From Kineosporia rhizophila (GTDB lineage Bacteria; Actinomycetota; Actinomycetes; Actinomycetales; Kineosporiaceae), in NCBI RefSeq assembly GCF_021277265.1, contig NZ_JAJSOH010000028.1, positions 1 through 64,000 on the forward strand: a stretch of 64,000 nt of DNA, read 5' to 3'. The notes beneath the pieces are model-generated. The model made no database searches. It was not told the DNA's origin and saw only the letters and a list, made by a program, of their open reading frames with translations. The position numbers and the translations under genes were made by a program. This document shows, one piece after another, positions 24,691 through 33,868 of this stretch (its first letter is position 1; the number at the start of each line of letters is the position of its first letter).

Positions 24691-26154
24691 TCAGGCGTTG
24701 CGGGCGTTCTGGGCGAAGTCGAGCACGCCGTCGGGGTCGTACTTCTTGACCACCTTCCTCAGCCGGGTCAGGTTCTTGCCCCAGTAGGCGCTGCCCCAGT
24801 CGTTCTGGCCGGCGTTCAGGTAGTTCACGTACGAGCCGGGGCCGGTGAGCGGGGTCAGGGCCTTCTGCACGGCGAGCACGGCCGGGTCGCCGGTGGCGCT
24901 GGAGGTGTAGATCTGCACCGAGGCCAGGGCCTTGCGGTGCACGAAGGCGGTGTCGGTGGGGGACAGGTCGGCCACCTCGCCGCCCAGGGAGTCCAGCAGC
25001 AGGACCAGCCCGCGCCGGGCGGCCATGAGGTCGGTGACCTGCTGGGCCTGGGCGGTGCTGAGCGTGCCCTTGAGCACGCGCGAGGCGGCGCGGAACTTCT
25101 CCCGGCCGGTGTTCTGGCCCGCGAAGTGCTGCATGGCCCCGAGGTAGGTGTAGCTCCTGACGGTCCTGGCCGTGGGGTCGGTGCCGACGGCGGCGATCAG
25201 GGTGCTCAGGTGCGGGGGCAGTTTGGACGGGGTGCCCACGAAGGTACCCACGATCCGGTTGCGTGCGGACGGGTCGGTGGCGGTGCCGCTGTTGATGTGG
25301 CAGACCGAGGAGATCGCCTTGGGGGCGGTCTCGATCCACTGGCTCCAGGCGCTGAGCGCGGCCGGGGTGGCCGGGTTGGGGAAGGTCAGTGAGAACACGG
25401 TGACGGTGGGCGCGGCGACGGTGGCGAAGGTCAGGTCGGTGACCACCCCGCCCTGGCCGCCGCCCCCGCCGCGCAGGGCCCAGAACAGGTCGGCGTTGCG
25501 CTTGGCGTCGGCCCGCAGCAGTTCCCCGCCGGCGGTGACGACGTGCGCGGAGGTGAGGTGGTCGCAGGTCAGGCCGTAGGGGCGGGACAGCACGCCGATG
25601 CCGCCGCCGAGGGTGAGCCCGGCGATGCCCACGCTGGGGCAGGATCCCCCGGGCAGTGCGCGGCCCCGCGCGGCCAGCGCGGCGTAGACCTCGGACAGGC
25701 GGGCGCCCGCTCCGATCTGGACGGTGCCGTCGTCCTTGATCGTGATCTTGTTGGCCCGGCTCACGTCGATCACCAGGCCGCCGTCGGGCGTGGAGTACCC
25801 GGCGTAGCTGTGGCCGCCGGAGCGTGGGGCGATCGGGATGCCGTGCCCGGCCGCGCGGGTCAGGCAGCGTTTGATGTCGGTGCGGCCGTTGACCATGGCG
25901 ATGGCTGCCGGGGTGCGGGGGCCCAGGGCGCTGTTGTACGGCAGCGCGGCCTGCGCGTAGGCCGGGTCGCCGGGTAGGTACAGCGAACCGTCGAGGGCCT
26001 TGCGCAGGCCGGGCCAGTCGACGTCGCCCGCGCCCTGCAGGCCGCCGGCGAGTGCTGCGCTCGAGCCACCGGCGATGGTGAGGGCGGCCGCGCCCCCGAG
26101 GGAGAACAGGTTGCGTCTGCTCAGGCCCTTGCCGCTGCGGGGTGCTGTGGTCAT
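24691..26154 (-). CDS. Tat-exported, probably bicovalent FAD oxidase (BBE type)
   Basis: This 487-residue flavoprotein belongs to the berberine-bridge-enzyme-like oxidases acting on sugars or alcohol-type substrates. A Tat signal is clear (LSRRNLFSLGGAAALTIAGG). The FAD-binding domain contains IAPRSGGHSYAGYSTPDGGL, with the His used for 8-alpha linkage, and YGLTCDHLTSAHVVTAGG, with the Cys used for the 6-S linkage, so the cofactor is probably bound twice. The C-terminal BBE segment is YVNYLNAGQNDWGSAYWGKN to YDPDGVLDFAQNA. The ATG at 26154 is preceded on the minus strand by GGAGGAGGG; the frame runs on upstream to 26394 without support. It lies opposite to and between the diguanylate cyclase genes. 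The substrate is unknown. Confidence 0.9.
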   Translation of the reverse strand: MTTAPRSGKGLSRRNLFSLGGAAALTIAGGSSAALAGGLQGAGDVDWPGLRKALDGSLYLPGDPAYAQAALPYNSALGPRTPAAIAMVNGRTDIKRCLTRAAGHGIPIAPRSGGHSYAGYSTPDGGLVIDVSRANKITIKDDGTVQIGAGARLSEVYAALAARGRALPGGSCPSVGIAGLTLGGGIGVLSRPYGLTCDHLTSAHVVTAGGELLRADAKRNADLFWALRGGGGGQGGVVTDLTFATVAAPTVTVFSLTFPNPATPAALSAWSQWIETAPKAISSVCHINSGTATDPSARNRIVGTFVGTPSKLPPHLSTLIAAVGTDPTARTVRSYTYLGAMQHFAGQNTGREKFRAASRVLKGTLSTAQAQQVTDLMAARRGLVLLLDSLGGEVADLSPTDTAFVHRKALASVQIYTSSATGDPAVLAVQKALTPLTGPGSYVNYLNAGQNDWGSAYWGKNLTRLRKVVKKYDPDGVLDFAQNARNA

Positions 26155-26345
26155 CAGGCCCTCCTCCGTCCGTGCTCGTGCGGTGCTTTCCCGCCGGTGA
26201 TCATTTTGGATGCAGGCGGGACCGGAAAAGTTCGCCCCTTCTGCTCCGGGGTGCGGTCCCGGTTCCCGGTGCTGATCTTCACCCGGACCGGTACAGCTCC
26301 GGCCGCCGGGCGAACACCGGTCCGGTTGCGGCCGATGGGGTACCG

Positions 26346-27866
26346 GTGATCGGGCTGCCCTCGCGTGGACGTGTGCGCACGCCAGGACTCCCACTCGCGC
26401 TCGGTCCCTCGTGGACGGCCCTCGTCGTCGCCGGTGGCCTGGCGGTGCTGGCGGCTCCGGTGTGCACCCTGCTGGTGCCGGCCGTCATGCCGGGCAGTCT
26501 GCTGGCCCAGCTGGGATACCTGATCTCGGTCGGATTCTCGGCGGTGTTCCTGTGCGTGGCCGCGTTCCGTGTGCCGCGCGAGCACCGGCGGCCCTGGACG
26601 ATCCTGATGTGGATGATGGTGCTGTCCCTGGTCGCTGAGACGTGGACCGCAGTGCTGGAGATCAGAGGCGACGAGCAGTGGCCCACCGGCGCCGACGTTT
26701 TGTTCATCGCCGGTTACGTGATGATGGGGTGCGCGGTCATGGCCCTGGTCCGCCAGCGCAACGACCGCCCGGCCTTCGGCAGCCTGCTGGACGCCGGGAT
26801 CGTGACCACCGGTGTGGGTGTGCTGGCGCTGGTGTTCGTGATCGGGCCGGCAGCGGCCGACTCCACCCAGTCGGTGGCGGCCCGGGTGGTGGGAAGCGCG
26901 TACCCGCTGATCGACGTACTGATCACGTTCCTGGTGGCACGGATCCTGATCGGTTCACGACGTGACTCTGCGCTCTGGTGGGTGGCGGCCGGGCTCGTGG
27001 CCTCGCTGGTGGCCGACACCCTGCAGAACGTGATGGTCCTGACCTCCTCGAGCGCGCAGTCCCCTTCCTACATGAACCTGTTGTGGGCCTTCTACTACGC
27101 CACTCTCGGCCTGGCGGCGGTGTTCGCCCGCTCGGGGTCCGGGGCGCCGGCCGAGCCGCAGCCGCAGACCGGCCTGACCATGCTGCGGCTGGTGGTGCTG
27201 GCGGTCGGGGCCGCCACCCCGGCGATCGTGCAGGTGGTGCTGGCCGCGCTGGGCCGCCCGGAGAACGGTGCGCAGCTGGGCGCGGGCTCGCTGCTGCTGC
27301 TGGTGATGGTGCTGGCCCGGATCTGGGACCTGCTGCACCAGGTGCGTGAGCAGTCCGACCAGATGGCCGAGATGGCCCGCACCGACCCGCTCACCGGGGT
27401 GGCCAACCGGCGTTCCTGGGACTTCGAGCTGGAGCGCGCGCGGGTGGCCTCGGCCCGGATGGGCGCCGTGCTGCTGGTGGCGTTGCTGGACCTGGACCAC
27501 TTCAAGAAGTACAACGACGAGCACGGTCACCAGGCCGGGGACGACCTGCTGCGCCAGGCCGCCCAGGCGTGGAGCCGGCGGGTGGAACCGGGTGGGCTGA
27601 TCGCGCGGTGGGGCGGCGAGGAGTTCGCGGTCGCCCTGCACAGCGCCGACCGGGCCCGGGGGCTGCAGATGGTGCACGCTCTGCGGGAGCTGGTGCCGTA
27701 CGGGCAGACCTGCTCGATCGGCGTCGCGGAATGGGACGGCACCGAGGACATGGTGACGTTGCTGAAGCGGGCCGACGACGCCCTGTACCAGGCCAAACGC
27801 TCCGGCCGGGACCGGGTCGTGCCGGCGGCCGCCGATGCCGGACGTCACACCCGGGCCAGCGCATGA
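26346..27866 (+). CDS. Membrane diguanylate cyclase 2 of 4 (GGDEF)
   Basis: This paralog of about 506 residues has the same plan as its neighbours. The multi-span membrane sensor contains WPTGADVLFIAGYVMMG and GSAYPLIDVLITFLVARILI. A short coil (QVREQSDQMAEMA) follows, then GGDEF: RTDPLTGVANRRSWDFELE, LLDLDHFKKYNDEHGHQAGD and RWGGEEFAVAL. There is no RxxD inhibitory site before GGEEF. The GTG at 26346 has GGGG 5 bases upstream; the frame is open from 26142 but that part runs into the divergent oxidase promoter. The stop overlaps the ATG of the next paralog by 4 bases, so genes 2 and 3 are coupled. No EAL or HD-GYP phosphodiesterase is in the window. Confidence 0.9.
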   Translation: MIGLPSRGRVRTPGLPLALGPSWTALVVAGGLAVLAAPVCTLLVPAVMPGSLLAQLGYLISVGFSAVFLCVAAFRVPREHRRPWTILMWMMVLSLVAETWTAVLEIRGDEQWPTGADVLFIAGYVMMGCAVMALVRQRNDRPAFGSLLDAGIVTTGVGVLALVFVIGPAAADSTQSVAARVVGSAYPLIDVLITFLVARILIGSRRDSALWWVAAGLVASLVADTLQNVMVLTSSSAQSPSYMNLLWAFYYATLGLAAVFARSGSGAPAEPQPQTGLTMLRLVVLAVGAATPAIVQVVLAALGRPENGAQLGAGSLLLLVMVLARIWDLLHQVREQSDQMAEMARTDPLTGVANRRSWDFELERARVASARMGAVLLVALLDLDHFKKYNDEHGHQAGDDLLRQAAQAWSRRVEPGGLIARWGGEEFAVALHSADRARGLQMVHALRELVPYGQTCSIGVAEWDGTEDMVTLLKRADDALYQAKRSGRDRVVPAAADAGRHTRASA

Positions 27867-29287
27867 GGCCGGCCATGCTCGCGGCCGGGCTCGGGGTTCT
27901 GGTCCTGGCTCTGTTCCCGGGGGACTCCCCGGCGATGTCGGTCGCCTACACCGTCTCGGTCGCCCTCAGCTCGCTGTTCCTGCTGTTGGCGGTGCGGCAG
28001 GTGCCGGCCCCGCGGCGGCGCCCCTGGAACTGGCTGCTGGTCAGTGTGGGCCTGTGCGTCGCGGGCGAGGTGCTGGTCCTGGTGATGACCCTGCGCGGGA
28101 CGAACCGGTGGCCGTCCCCGGCGGACATCCTGTTCGTGCTCTCGTACCTCGCCCTGGCCTGGGGTGTGATCGGTCTGCACCGTCAGGACAACAGCCGCCG
28201 GGCCTCAGCCGCGCGGCTCGACGCGGGCATCGTGGCGACCGGCGTCGGAGTGCTCTGCCTGGTGCACTTCGTCCTGCCCGTAGTCGCCGACTCCGCCCAG
28301 CCGGTCGCCACCCGCCTGGCCGGCGCCGTGTACCCGCTGATCGACGTGCTGCTGCTGTTCATCGTCGTACGCACCCTCCTGGGCGCACGCAGGCTGGGAC
28401 CGGCCCTGGCCTGGGTGGTCGCCTCACTGACCGCCACCCTGAGCGCCGACGCCGGCCAGATCGCCGAGCAGGGTGCGGGCGGGCGCGACGGGTCGGGCTG
28501 GATGGACGTCGTCTGGGCCGCTTCGTACCTCTTCCTCGGGCTCGCCGCAGCCAGCGCCCAACGCCCGGAGAAGGCCGGCGCCGCCACCGAGGGGCAGACG
28601 GCCGAGCTGTCCCTGCCCCGCCTGGCCATCCTGGCGCTCGCCGCCGGTCTGCCCTCGGGGGTGCTGACCGTGCGGGCGCTGAACGGCCGTTACGACGACT
28701 CGGTGCTGCTCGGGCTGGGGTCGATCGTCCTGCTCGCCATGGTCGTGGGCCGCGTCCGCGACCTGCTGCGCCAGCTGCGCCGGCAGTCCGAGCAACTGGC
28801 CCGCATGGCCCGCACCGATCCCCTCACCGAGATCGCCAACCGCCGCTCGTGGGACTTCGACCTGGACCGGGCGATGGAACACAGCCGCCAGAGCGGGCGG
28901 CTGCTGGTGGCGCTGCTGGACCTGGACCACTTCAAGGAGTTCAACGACGCCCGCGGTCACCAGGCCGGTGACGACCTGCTGAAGGAGGCGGCCCGGGCCT
29001 GGAGCCTGCAGCTGGGGCCGCACAGCCGGATCGCCCGGTGGGGCGGGGAGGAGTTCGCCGTCCTGATCACCTGCGCGGACCTCGACGCCGGCCAGGCCAC
29101 CCTGGAGCGACTGCGTGAGCTGGTGCCCTTCGGCCAGACCGCCTCGGTCGGAGCTGCCGTCTGGGACGGCCGCGAGGACGCCACCTCGCTGCTGCACCGC
29201 GCCGACGACGCCCTGTACGAGGCCAAACGGGCTGGTCGTGACCGTCTGGTGCTCGCCGGTACTCACTCGTCGGCCGGGGCGGAGTAG
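27863..29287 (+). CDS. Membrane diguanylate cyclase 3 of 4 (GGDEF)
   Basis: This 474-residue paralog begins at an ATG inside the previous stop (ATGA overlap), which fixes the start. The membrane region carries RWPSPADILFVLSYLALAWG and GAVYPLIDVLLLFIVVRTLL. The cytoplasmic part is RTDPLTEIANRRSWDFDLD, LLDLDHFKEFNDARGHQAGD and RWGGEEFAVLI. The residues before GGEEF (GPHSRIARW) lack RxxD. It is closest in sequence to paralog 2, consistent with tandem duplication. The conserved PxPADxLFxxxYxxxxxG and YPLIDV patches in the membrane part suggest a common ligand or partner. Confidence 0.9.
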   Translation: MRPAMLAAGLGVLVLALFPGDSPAMSVAYTVSVALSSLFLLLAVRQVPAPRRRPWNWLLVSVGLCVAGEVLVLVMTLRGTNRWPSPADILFVLSYLALAWGVIGLHRQDNSRRASAARLDAGIVATGVGVLCLVHFVLPVVADSAQPVATRLAGAVYPLIDVLLLFIVVRTLLGARRLGPALAWVVASLTATLSADAGQIAEQGAGGRDGSGWMDVVWAASYLFLGLAAASAQRPEKAGAATEGQTAELSLPRLAILALAAGLPSGVLTVRALNGRYDDSVLLGLGSIVLLAMVVGRVRDLLRQLRRQSEQLARMARTDPLTEIANRRSWDFDLDRAMEHSRQSGRLLVALLDLDHFKEFNDARGHQAGDDLLKEAARAWSLQLGPHSRIARWGGEEFAVLITCADLDAGQATLERLRELVPFGQTASVGAAVWDGREDATSLLHRADDALYEAKRAGRDRLVLAGTHSSAGAE

Positions 29288-29351
29288 GCCGAACCGGTGG
29301 AGCGTCACCGTCTGTCGCGGCTAGGGCGGCGGCGCGCCGACCGTGCAGACC

Positions 29352-30824
29352 ATGGACCGGGAGGCTGAGCGACCCACGCACCTACTGGGCGTGCTCGCCG
29401 TCGCGGCCGTGCCGGTCGCCGCGGTCCCCGCGCCGGGCACCCTCACCTCCGCAGTCCTGTACCTGGCGTCGGTGTCGTTGTCGCTGCTGTTCATCTCGCG
29501 GCTCGTCGGCCAGGTCCCGGCCCACCGCCGGCGCGGCTGGCGCCTGGTGCAGCTGTCGCTGGGGGTCTCGCTGCTGGGGGAGGTGCTGTTCAAGACCTGG
29601 CAGCACCACGACCACACGGTCTACCTCACCCCGGGTGACCCCTTCTACCTCCTGTCCTACCTGCCCCTGGCCGCGGGCCTGCTGGAACTGAACCGACGGC
29701 GTGGCGGGCACTTCCGGCTCGGCGACCGCCTGGACGCGCTGATCGTGACCGCCAGTGCCGCCTGCCTGGCGCTGGTGTTCCTGGTCCTGCCGGTCATGCG
29801 CGACGACCACCTCAGCCTGGCCGGGCAGGCGGTGTCCTCGGCCTACCCCCTGATGGACGTGCTGATGGTCTTCGCCGCGGTGCGGATGCTCATCGACGGC
29901 GGGCGGCGCACCCCCACCCTGTGGCTGCTGGTCACCGGTCTGAGCTGCCTGCTGGCCGGGGACGTGGCCCAGCAGCTGGCCGGGGCCGACACCGACTCGG
30001 TGCTGTTCCCCCGCTGGGTCAACAGCCTGTGGCTCATGTCGTACCTCGGCCTGGCCCTGGCGATCGCCCCGGCTGCGCGCCCCGGCTACCTGCCACCGCA
30101 GCCCTCGCCGGGGCAGTCACCGATGACGGTGACCCGGCTGGCGTGCATGACCCTGGCCGCGGCCCTTCCCCCCACGCTGCTGATCGCCGAAGCCGGCCGG
30201 GCCGAGGTAGGGGAGCAGGTCCTGCTCAGCATCGGCACGGTGGTGCTGGTCGCCCTGCTCATGCTGCGCTTCTGGGACCTGCACCGTCAGCTCGAGCAGC
30301 ACCGGCGCGCCATGGGTGAACTGGCGGCCACCGACGGGCTGACCGGCCTGGCCAACCGGCGGGCCTGGGACCTGCAGGTACGGGCCGGCCTCGAGCACGC
30401 CCGCCGGACCGGCACGACCGTGCTGCTGGCGGTGCTGGATGTGGACCACTTCAAGCGGTACAACGACGCCCACGGGCACGCGGCCGGCGACGCGCTGCTG
30501 CAGCAGGCGGCCGCCGCCTGGCAGGAACGCATCGGCTCGGCCGGGCTGCTGGCCCGCTGGGGCGGCGAGGAATTCGTGGCCCTGCTGCACTGCCCCGACA
30601 CTGACACCGACACCGACGCCGACGCCGGTCACGGCCTGCAGGTGCTGGACGGGCTGCGCGCCCTGGTGCCGCACGGGCAGACCTGCTCGATCGGCGTGGC
30701 CCGCTGGGACGGCGAGGAGGACGACGCAGCCTGCCTGCGGCGCGCCGACCGGGCCCTGTACGAGGCCAAGCACCAGGGCCGCGACCGGCTCGTGGCAGCA
30801 GAGCAGGTCCAGGTCCGTTCGTGA
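29352..30824 (+). CDS. Membrane diguanylate cyclase 4 of 4 (GGDEF)
   Basis: This paralog of about 490 residues has the membrane region HTVYLTPGDPFYLLSYLPLA and SSAYPLMDVLMVFAAVRMLI, followed by ATDGLTGLANRRAWDLQVR, VLDVDHFKRYNDAHGHAAGD and RWGGEEFVALL. After GGEEF it has an inserted acidic run of Asp-Thr pairs (CPDTDTDTDADAG) that the other three lack. The RxxD inhibitory site is absent. I choose the ATG at 29352; a GTG at 29343 would add three residues. It lies 64 bases after paralog 3 on the same strand and may share its transcript. Confidence 0.9.
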   Translation: MDREAERPTHLLGVLAVAAVPVAAVPAPGTLTSAVLYLASVSLSLLFISRLVGQVPAHRRRGWRLVQLSLGVSLLGEVLFKTWQHHDHTVYLTPGDPFYLLSYLPLAAGLLELNRRRGGHFRLGDRLDALIVTASAACLALVFLVLPVMRDDHLSLAGQAVSSAYPLMDVLMVFAAVRMLIDGGRRTPTLWLLVTGLSCLLAGDVAQQLAGADTDSVLFPRWVNSLWLMSYLGLALAIAPAARPGYLPPQPSPGQSPMTVTRLACMTLAAALPPTLLIAEAGRAEVGEQVLLSIGTVVLVALLMLRFWDLHRQLEQHRRAMGELAATDGLTGLANRRAWDLQVRAGLEHARRTGTTVLLAVLDVDHFKRYNDAHGHAAGDALLQQAAAAWQERIGSAGLLARWGGEEFVALLHCPDTDTDTDADAGHGLQVLDGLRALVPHGQTCSIGVARWDGEEDDAACLRRADRALYEAKHQGRDRLVAAEQVQVRS

Positions 30825-30888
30825 GCCCGAGCCTGAGCACGGCGTCGTGACGGCCAGGGCGATACGTGGCTCGTGAGAGGGTTGGGCG

Positions 30889-31407
30889 GTGATTGCAACT
30901 ATTGACGCCGGCCTGGACGACCGTAGCGGCCGGAGAGTCACGCTGCGGGCAGTGAGCGACGAGAACTGGCGTGCCGTGGCCGATGTCGTGCCCCGCGACG
31001 ACCAGCGCGACTGGGTGGCCGAGTCAGCCGCCCGATACCTGCTGCTGAGCCTGCGCGAAGGTCTCTGGCACTCGCTGGCCGTGTACGCCGGTGACGACGT
31101 GGTCGGCCACATCATGCACGCCTTCGACGAGGAGGACGGCTGCAACTGGATCGGCGGGATGCTCGTCGACGCCGCCGAGCAGGGCCACGGAGTGGGCCGG
31201 GCCGCGCTGGGGACCCTGGTCAGCTACCTGCAGGACCAGCCCGACGCCCCGGCGATCCGGCTGTCGGTGCACGACGACAACGCGCCGGCGCGCAAGCTCT
31301 ATACCTCGGCCGGTTTCGCCGAGCTGTCGAAGGACGAGGACGGTGACTGGACCTGCGAACTGCGCACCGGACCAGCGGGCGGCGAACCTGGGGGAGAGCA
31401 GGCCTGA
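30889..31407 (+). CDS. GNAT-family N-acetyltransferase
   Basis: This 172-residue acetyl-CoA-dependent acetyltransferase has the CoA-binding signature GMLVDAAEQGHGVGRAALGT (Q/R-x-x-G-x-G/A) near residue 95 and the typical C-terminal strand LSVHDDNAPARKLYTSAGF. The N-terminus (VTLRAVSDENWRAVADVVPR) matches GNAT proteins that start with a short RxVxxxDxxxV segment. The GTG at 30889 follows GAGGGTTGGGCG. The substrate is unknown, and the flanking genes give no functional link. Confidence 0.85.
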   Translation: MIATIDAGLDDRSGRRVTLRAVSDENWRAVADVVPRDDQRDWVAESAARYLLLSLREGLWHSLAVYAGDDVVGHIMHAFDEEDGCNWIGGMLVDAAEQGHGVGRAALGTLVSYLQDQPDAPAIRLSVHDDNAPARKLYTSAGFAELSKDEDGDWTCELRTGPAGGEPGGEQA

Positions 31408-31497
31408 GCGCGAACGGGCACCGTCCGCCACCCGGCGAACCGGCCCAATCGGACTAGGCTTCGCAGCGTCCGTGGATCCGAGCGTCTGGGGATGCTG

Positions 31498-32457
31498 ATG
31501 CGCGCGGTGCGCTACGCCAGGTACGGCGGGCCCGAGGTGCTGTCCGTCGAGCCGGTGCCCATCCCCCTGCCCGGCCCCACCCAGGTGCGCATCCGGGTGG
31601 CCGCCACCAGCGTCAACGCGGCCGACGTGAACGTCCGCAGCGGCTCGGTGAAACTGCTCAGCGGCCGGAAGTTCCCCAAGGGCACGGGAATCGACGCGGT
31701 CGGCGAGATCGAGGCGGCGGGCGCCGACGTCAGCTCCCTGAGCGTCGGGCAGCGGGTCTGGGCGGTGACCTGCGACGGCCGGGCCTTCGGCGCTGCCCTG
31801 GGCTCGGCCGCCGAGTCGGCCGTCTTCGAGGCCTCCCACGTCACGCCCGCCCCCGCCGGGGTGGACGATCTCGGGGCGGCGGCCACGGTCATGCCCGCCA
31901 CCATGGCCGTGCGCACGCTGGGCGGCGCCACCCGCCTCCTGGCCGGTGAACGGGTGCTGGTGCGCGGAGCCACCGGTGCCGTCGGCGCGGCCGTGGTACA
32001 GCTGGCCAACGCGCTCGGCGGGCACGTGGTCGCCCTGGCCAGCGCGGCCAACGCTGACCTGGCCCAGTCGCTGGGCGCAGCCGAGGTGTTCGACTACGCG
32101 ACGACCAGGCCCGGTGACATCCGCCCGGTGGACGTGGTGGTCGACACCGCGGGACCAGGTCTGCTGGCCTGGCGGCGGCGCCTGACCCCCGGCGGGCGCA
32201 TGGTCTCGGTCGTCGCCTCGCCCCGCGCCCTGGCCGGAGCAGCCGCCGGCTCGGTGATCGGCCTGATCAGCGGCCCCCGCGTGCGGACCCTCGTGGCCCA
32301 GCCGCCGCAGGAGGCCATCGCCGAGGCCGCCCGGCACGTGCAGGAGAAGTCGATCCGCCCGGTCATCGACTCGGTGTACCCGTTCGAGCAGGCCCCGGCC
32401 GCGCACCGCGCGTTCGAGGGCGGGGGACTGCGCGGCCGCGTCCTGCTCACCCCCTGA
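31498..32457 (+). CDS. Zinc-independent MDR-family quinone oxidoreductase-like protein
   Basis: This NADPH-dependent medium-chain dehydrogenase/reductase of about 319 residues belongs to the quinone reductase group. The N-terminal GroES-like domain opens MRAVRYARYGGPEVLSVEPV and contains ATSVNAADVNVRSGS. The nucleotide site is VLVRGATGAVGAAVVQLANA, and the C-terminus is VYPFEQAPAAHRAFEGGGLR. The cysteines that would bind zinc are missing, as in quinone reductases. I choose the second ATG (31498) because GGGG lies 6 bases before it; 31492 would add two residues. It probably reduces quinones or alpha,beta-unsaturated carbonyls in the cytoplasm. Confidence 0.88.
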   Translation: MRAVRYARYGGPEVLSVEPVPIPLPGPTQVRIRVAATSVNAADVNVRSGSVKLLSGRKFPKGTGIDAVGEIEAAGADVSSLSVGQRVWAVTCDGRAFGAALGSAAESAVFEASHVTPAPAGVDDLGAAATVMPATMAVRTLGGATRLLAGERVLVRGATGAVGAAVVQLANALGGHVVALASAANADLAQSLGAAEVFDYATTRPGDIRPVDVVVDTAGPGLLAWRRRLTPGGRMVSVVASPRALAGAAAGSVIGLISGPRVRTLVAQPPQEAIAEAARHVQEKSIRPVIDSVYPFEQAPAAHRAFEGGGLRGRVLLTP

Positions 32458-32813
32458 GGTCCGCCGGGGGAGGGGGGCGCCGGCAGGTTGCAGCACGCGC
32501 TCCAACGGCACCTGCTCGCTGGCCAATGCGGTGGACTCCCTCGTCAGAGGCACACGACCCCCCAGCGGCAGTTGCTCCTCCCGGCGGTTGCTCGCTGCCG
32601 CCGGAGATGGCCAGGGAATTGAAGGGAAATGTTCCGCAACTAGTGATAACAGGCCGTTGCAGATGAAAAGAATCAGACAGATAGCCCGGCAAGGAAAGAA
32701 GGACGAATCCGTTGACCTTGGGGTTCAGGTCGAGACGCAACAATTGAGTCGCGCCGATGAGCCCGCCTCCACCAAACTCCTCTGGATCCAGCCGGGCACG
32801 GAAAGGGTTGAGT
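32458..32813. other. 356-base gap with lower GC and a dispersed motif
   Basis: No convincing gene is present. From about 32600 the composition becomes clearly less GC-rich than the surroundings. The motif TGATAACAGGC lies at 32644-32654, within a possible hairpin formed by GCAAC and GTTGC. The last part should hold the promoter of the epimerase gene (TTGACC at 32712 is a possible -35), and GAAAGGG at 32801 is its ribosome site. An opposite-strand frame across it has no recognisable protein features. Confidence 0.5.
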
Positions 32814-33791
32814 ATGAGCAGATTCCTGGTCACAGGCTCCACCGGGCACCTGGGGGAGGGACTGGTTCGTACGCTTCTGGCTGCAGGTCACGAGGTTGTC
32901 GGCCTGGATGTCGCCGCGGGAGAACACACGCAGATCCAGGGCTCGATCGTCGACGCCGCCCTCGTAGCCTCGGCCGTGGAGGGTGTGGACCACGTGCTGC
33001 ACACCGCGACCCTGCACAAGCCCCACGTCGGGTCGCACACCCGGCAGGACTTCGTGGACGTGAACGTGACCGGCACGCTGAACGTCCTCGAGGCCGCCGC
33101 GCGAGCCGGTGTGCGCAGTGTCGTCTTCACCAGCAGCACGAGCACTTTCGGCCGGGCGATGACTCCGGCGGCGGGAGAGCCGGCGGCCTGGATCGACGAG
33201 GACGTGGTCCCCCGGGTGAAGAACATCTACGGGGCCACGAAGGTCGCGGCGGAAGACCTGTGCGAGCTGGCTGCGCGTGATCTGGGGCTGCCGGTGGTGG
33301 TGCTGAAGACGTCGCGGTTCTTCCCTGAGGCCGACGACCGCGACGACGTGCGTTCCTCGTTCGCCGACCTGAACCTCAAGGTCAACGAGTTCCTCTACCG
33401 CCGGGTGGATCTGGCCGACGTGGTCGACGCCCACATCCTGGCGGCACAGAAGGCGCCGGAGCTGGGTTTCGCTCGGTACGTGATCAGCGCCCCTACCCCG
33501 TTCACCCGTGACCAAGCCGCGCAGCTCGCGCTCGAGGCGCCCACGATCGTCCGTAAGCTCTTCCCCGACATCATGGCCAGGTACGACGAGGCCGGCTGGA
33601 GCATGTTCCCGGCGCTGGACCGGGTGTATGACAGTGCCCGCGCGCAGGCCGAGCTGGGCTGGCGTCCTTCGGCGACCTTCGACCGGGTGGCCCGGCAGGC
33701 GCTGGACACCGGCGAGTGGCGCAGCGAGCTCGCGCTGAAAGTCGGCTGGAAGGGCTATCATTCCGAGCCGACCGGCGTGTACACCTCCTGA
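32814..33791 (+). CDS. NAD-dependent epimerase/dehydratase (extended SDR)
   Basis: This 325-residue extended short-chain dehydrogenase has the nucleotide-binding GSTGHLGEGLVRTLLAAGHE at the N-terminus. VFTSSTSTFGRAM supplies the catalytic Ser/Thr, and NIYGATKVAAEDL the Y-x3-K pair near residue 140. The C-terminal part is variable. It is related to sugar-nucleotide epimerases, but the exact substrate is not visible. The ATG at 32814 follows GAAAGGG at good spacing; a frame open from 32757 lacks support. It stands alone between a low-GC upstream gap and a strong convergent terminator. Confidence 0.88.
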   Translation: MSRFLVTGSTGHLGEGLVRTLLAAGHEVVGLDVAAGEHTQIQGSIVDAALVASAVEGVDHVLHTATLHKPHVGSHTRQDFVDVNVTGTLNVLEAAARAGVRSVVFTSSTSTFGRAMTPAAGEPAAWIDEDVVPRVKNIYGATKVAAEDLCELAARDLGLPVVVLKTSRFFPEADDRDDVRSSFADLNLKVNEFLYRRVDLADVVDAHILAAQKAPELGFARYVISAPTPFTRDQAAQLALEAPTIVRKLFPDIMARYDEAGWSMFPALDRVYDSARAQAELGWRPSATFDRVARQALDTGEWRSELALKVGWKGYHSEPTGVYTS

Positions 33792-33821
33792 AGCCGAGCT
33801 GTGTGACCGACTGGGCCACCC

Positions 33822-33844
33822 CCGTCCTCAGTTTGATAACAGGC
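33822..33844. repeat. Composite of two dispersed motifs
   Basis: CCGTCCTCAGTT and GTTTGATAACAGGC overlap here. The first recurs (as CGTCCTCARTT) at 2625, 44562, 51244 and 59383; the second at 11115, 22499 and 32644. This is the only place where both occur together. It lies between the epimerase stop and the terminator. Function unknown. Confidence 0.55.
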
Positions 33845-33868
33845 TTTGCTGCGGATTTCTGAACTGAC

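Noticed and set aside
32447..32842. Minus-strand frame in the low-GC gap before the epimerase
   Set aside because: There is no recognisable domain, it overlaps the epimerase start, and there is no ribosome site.
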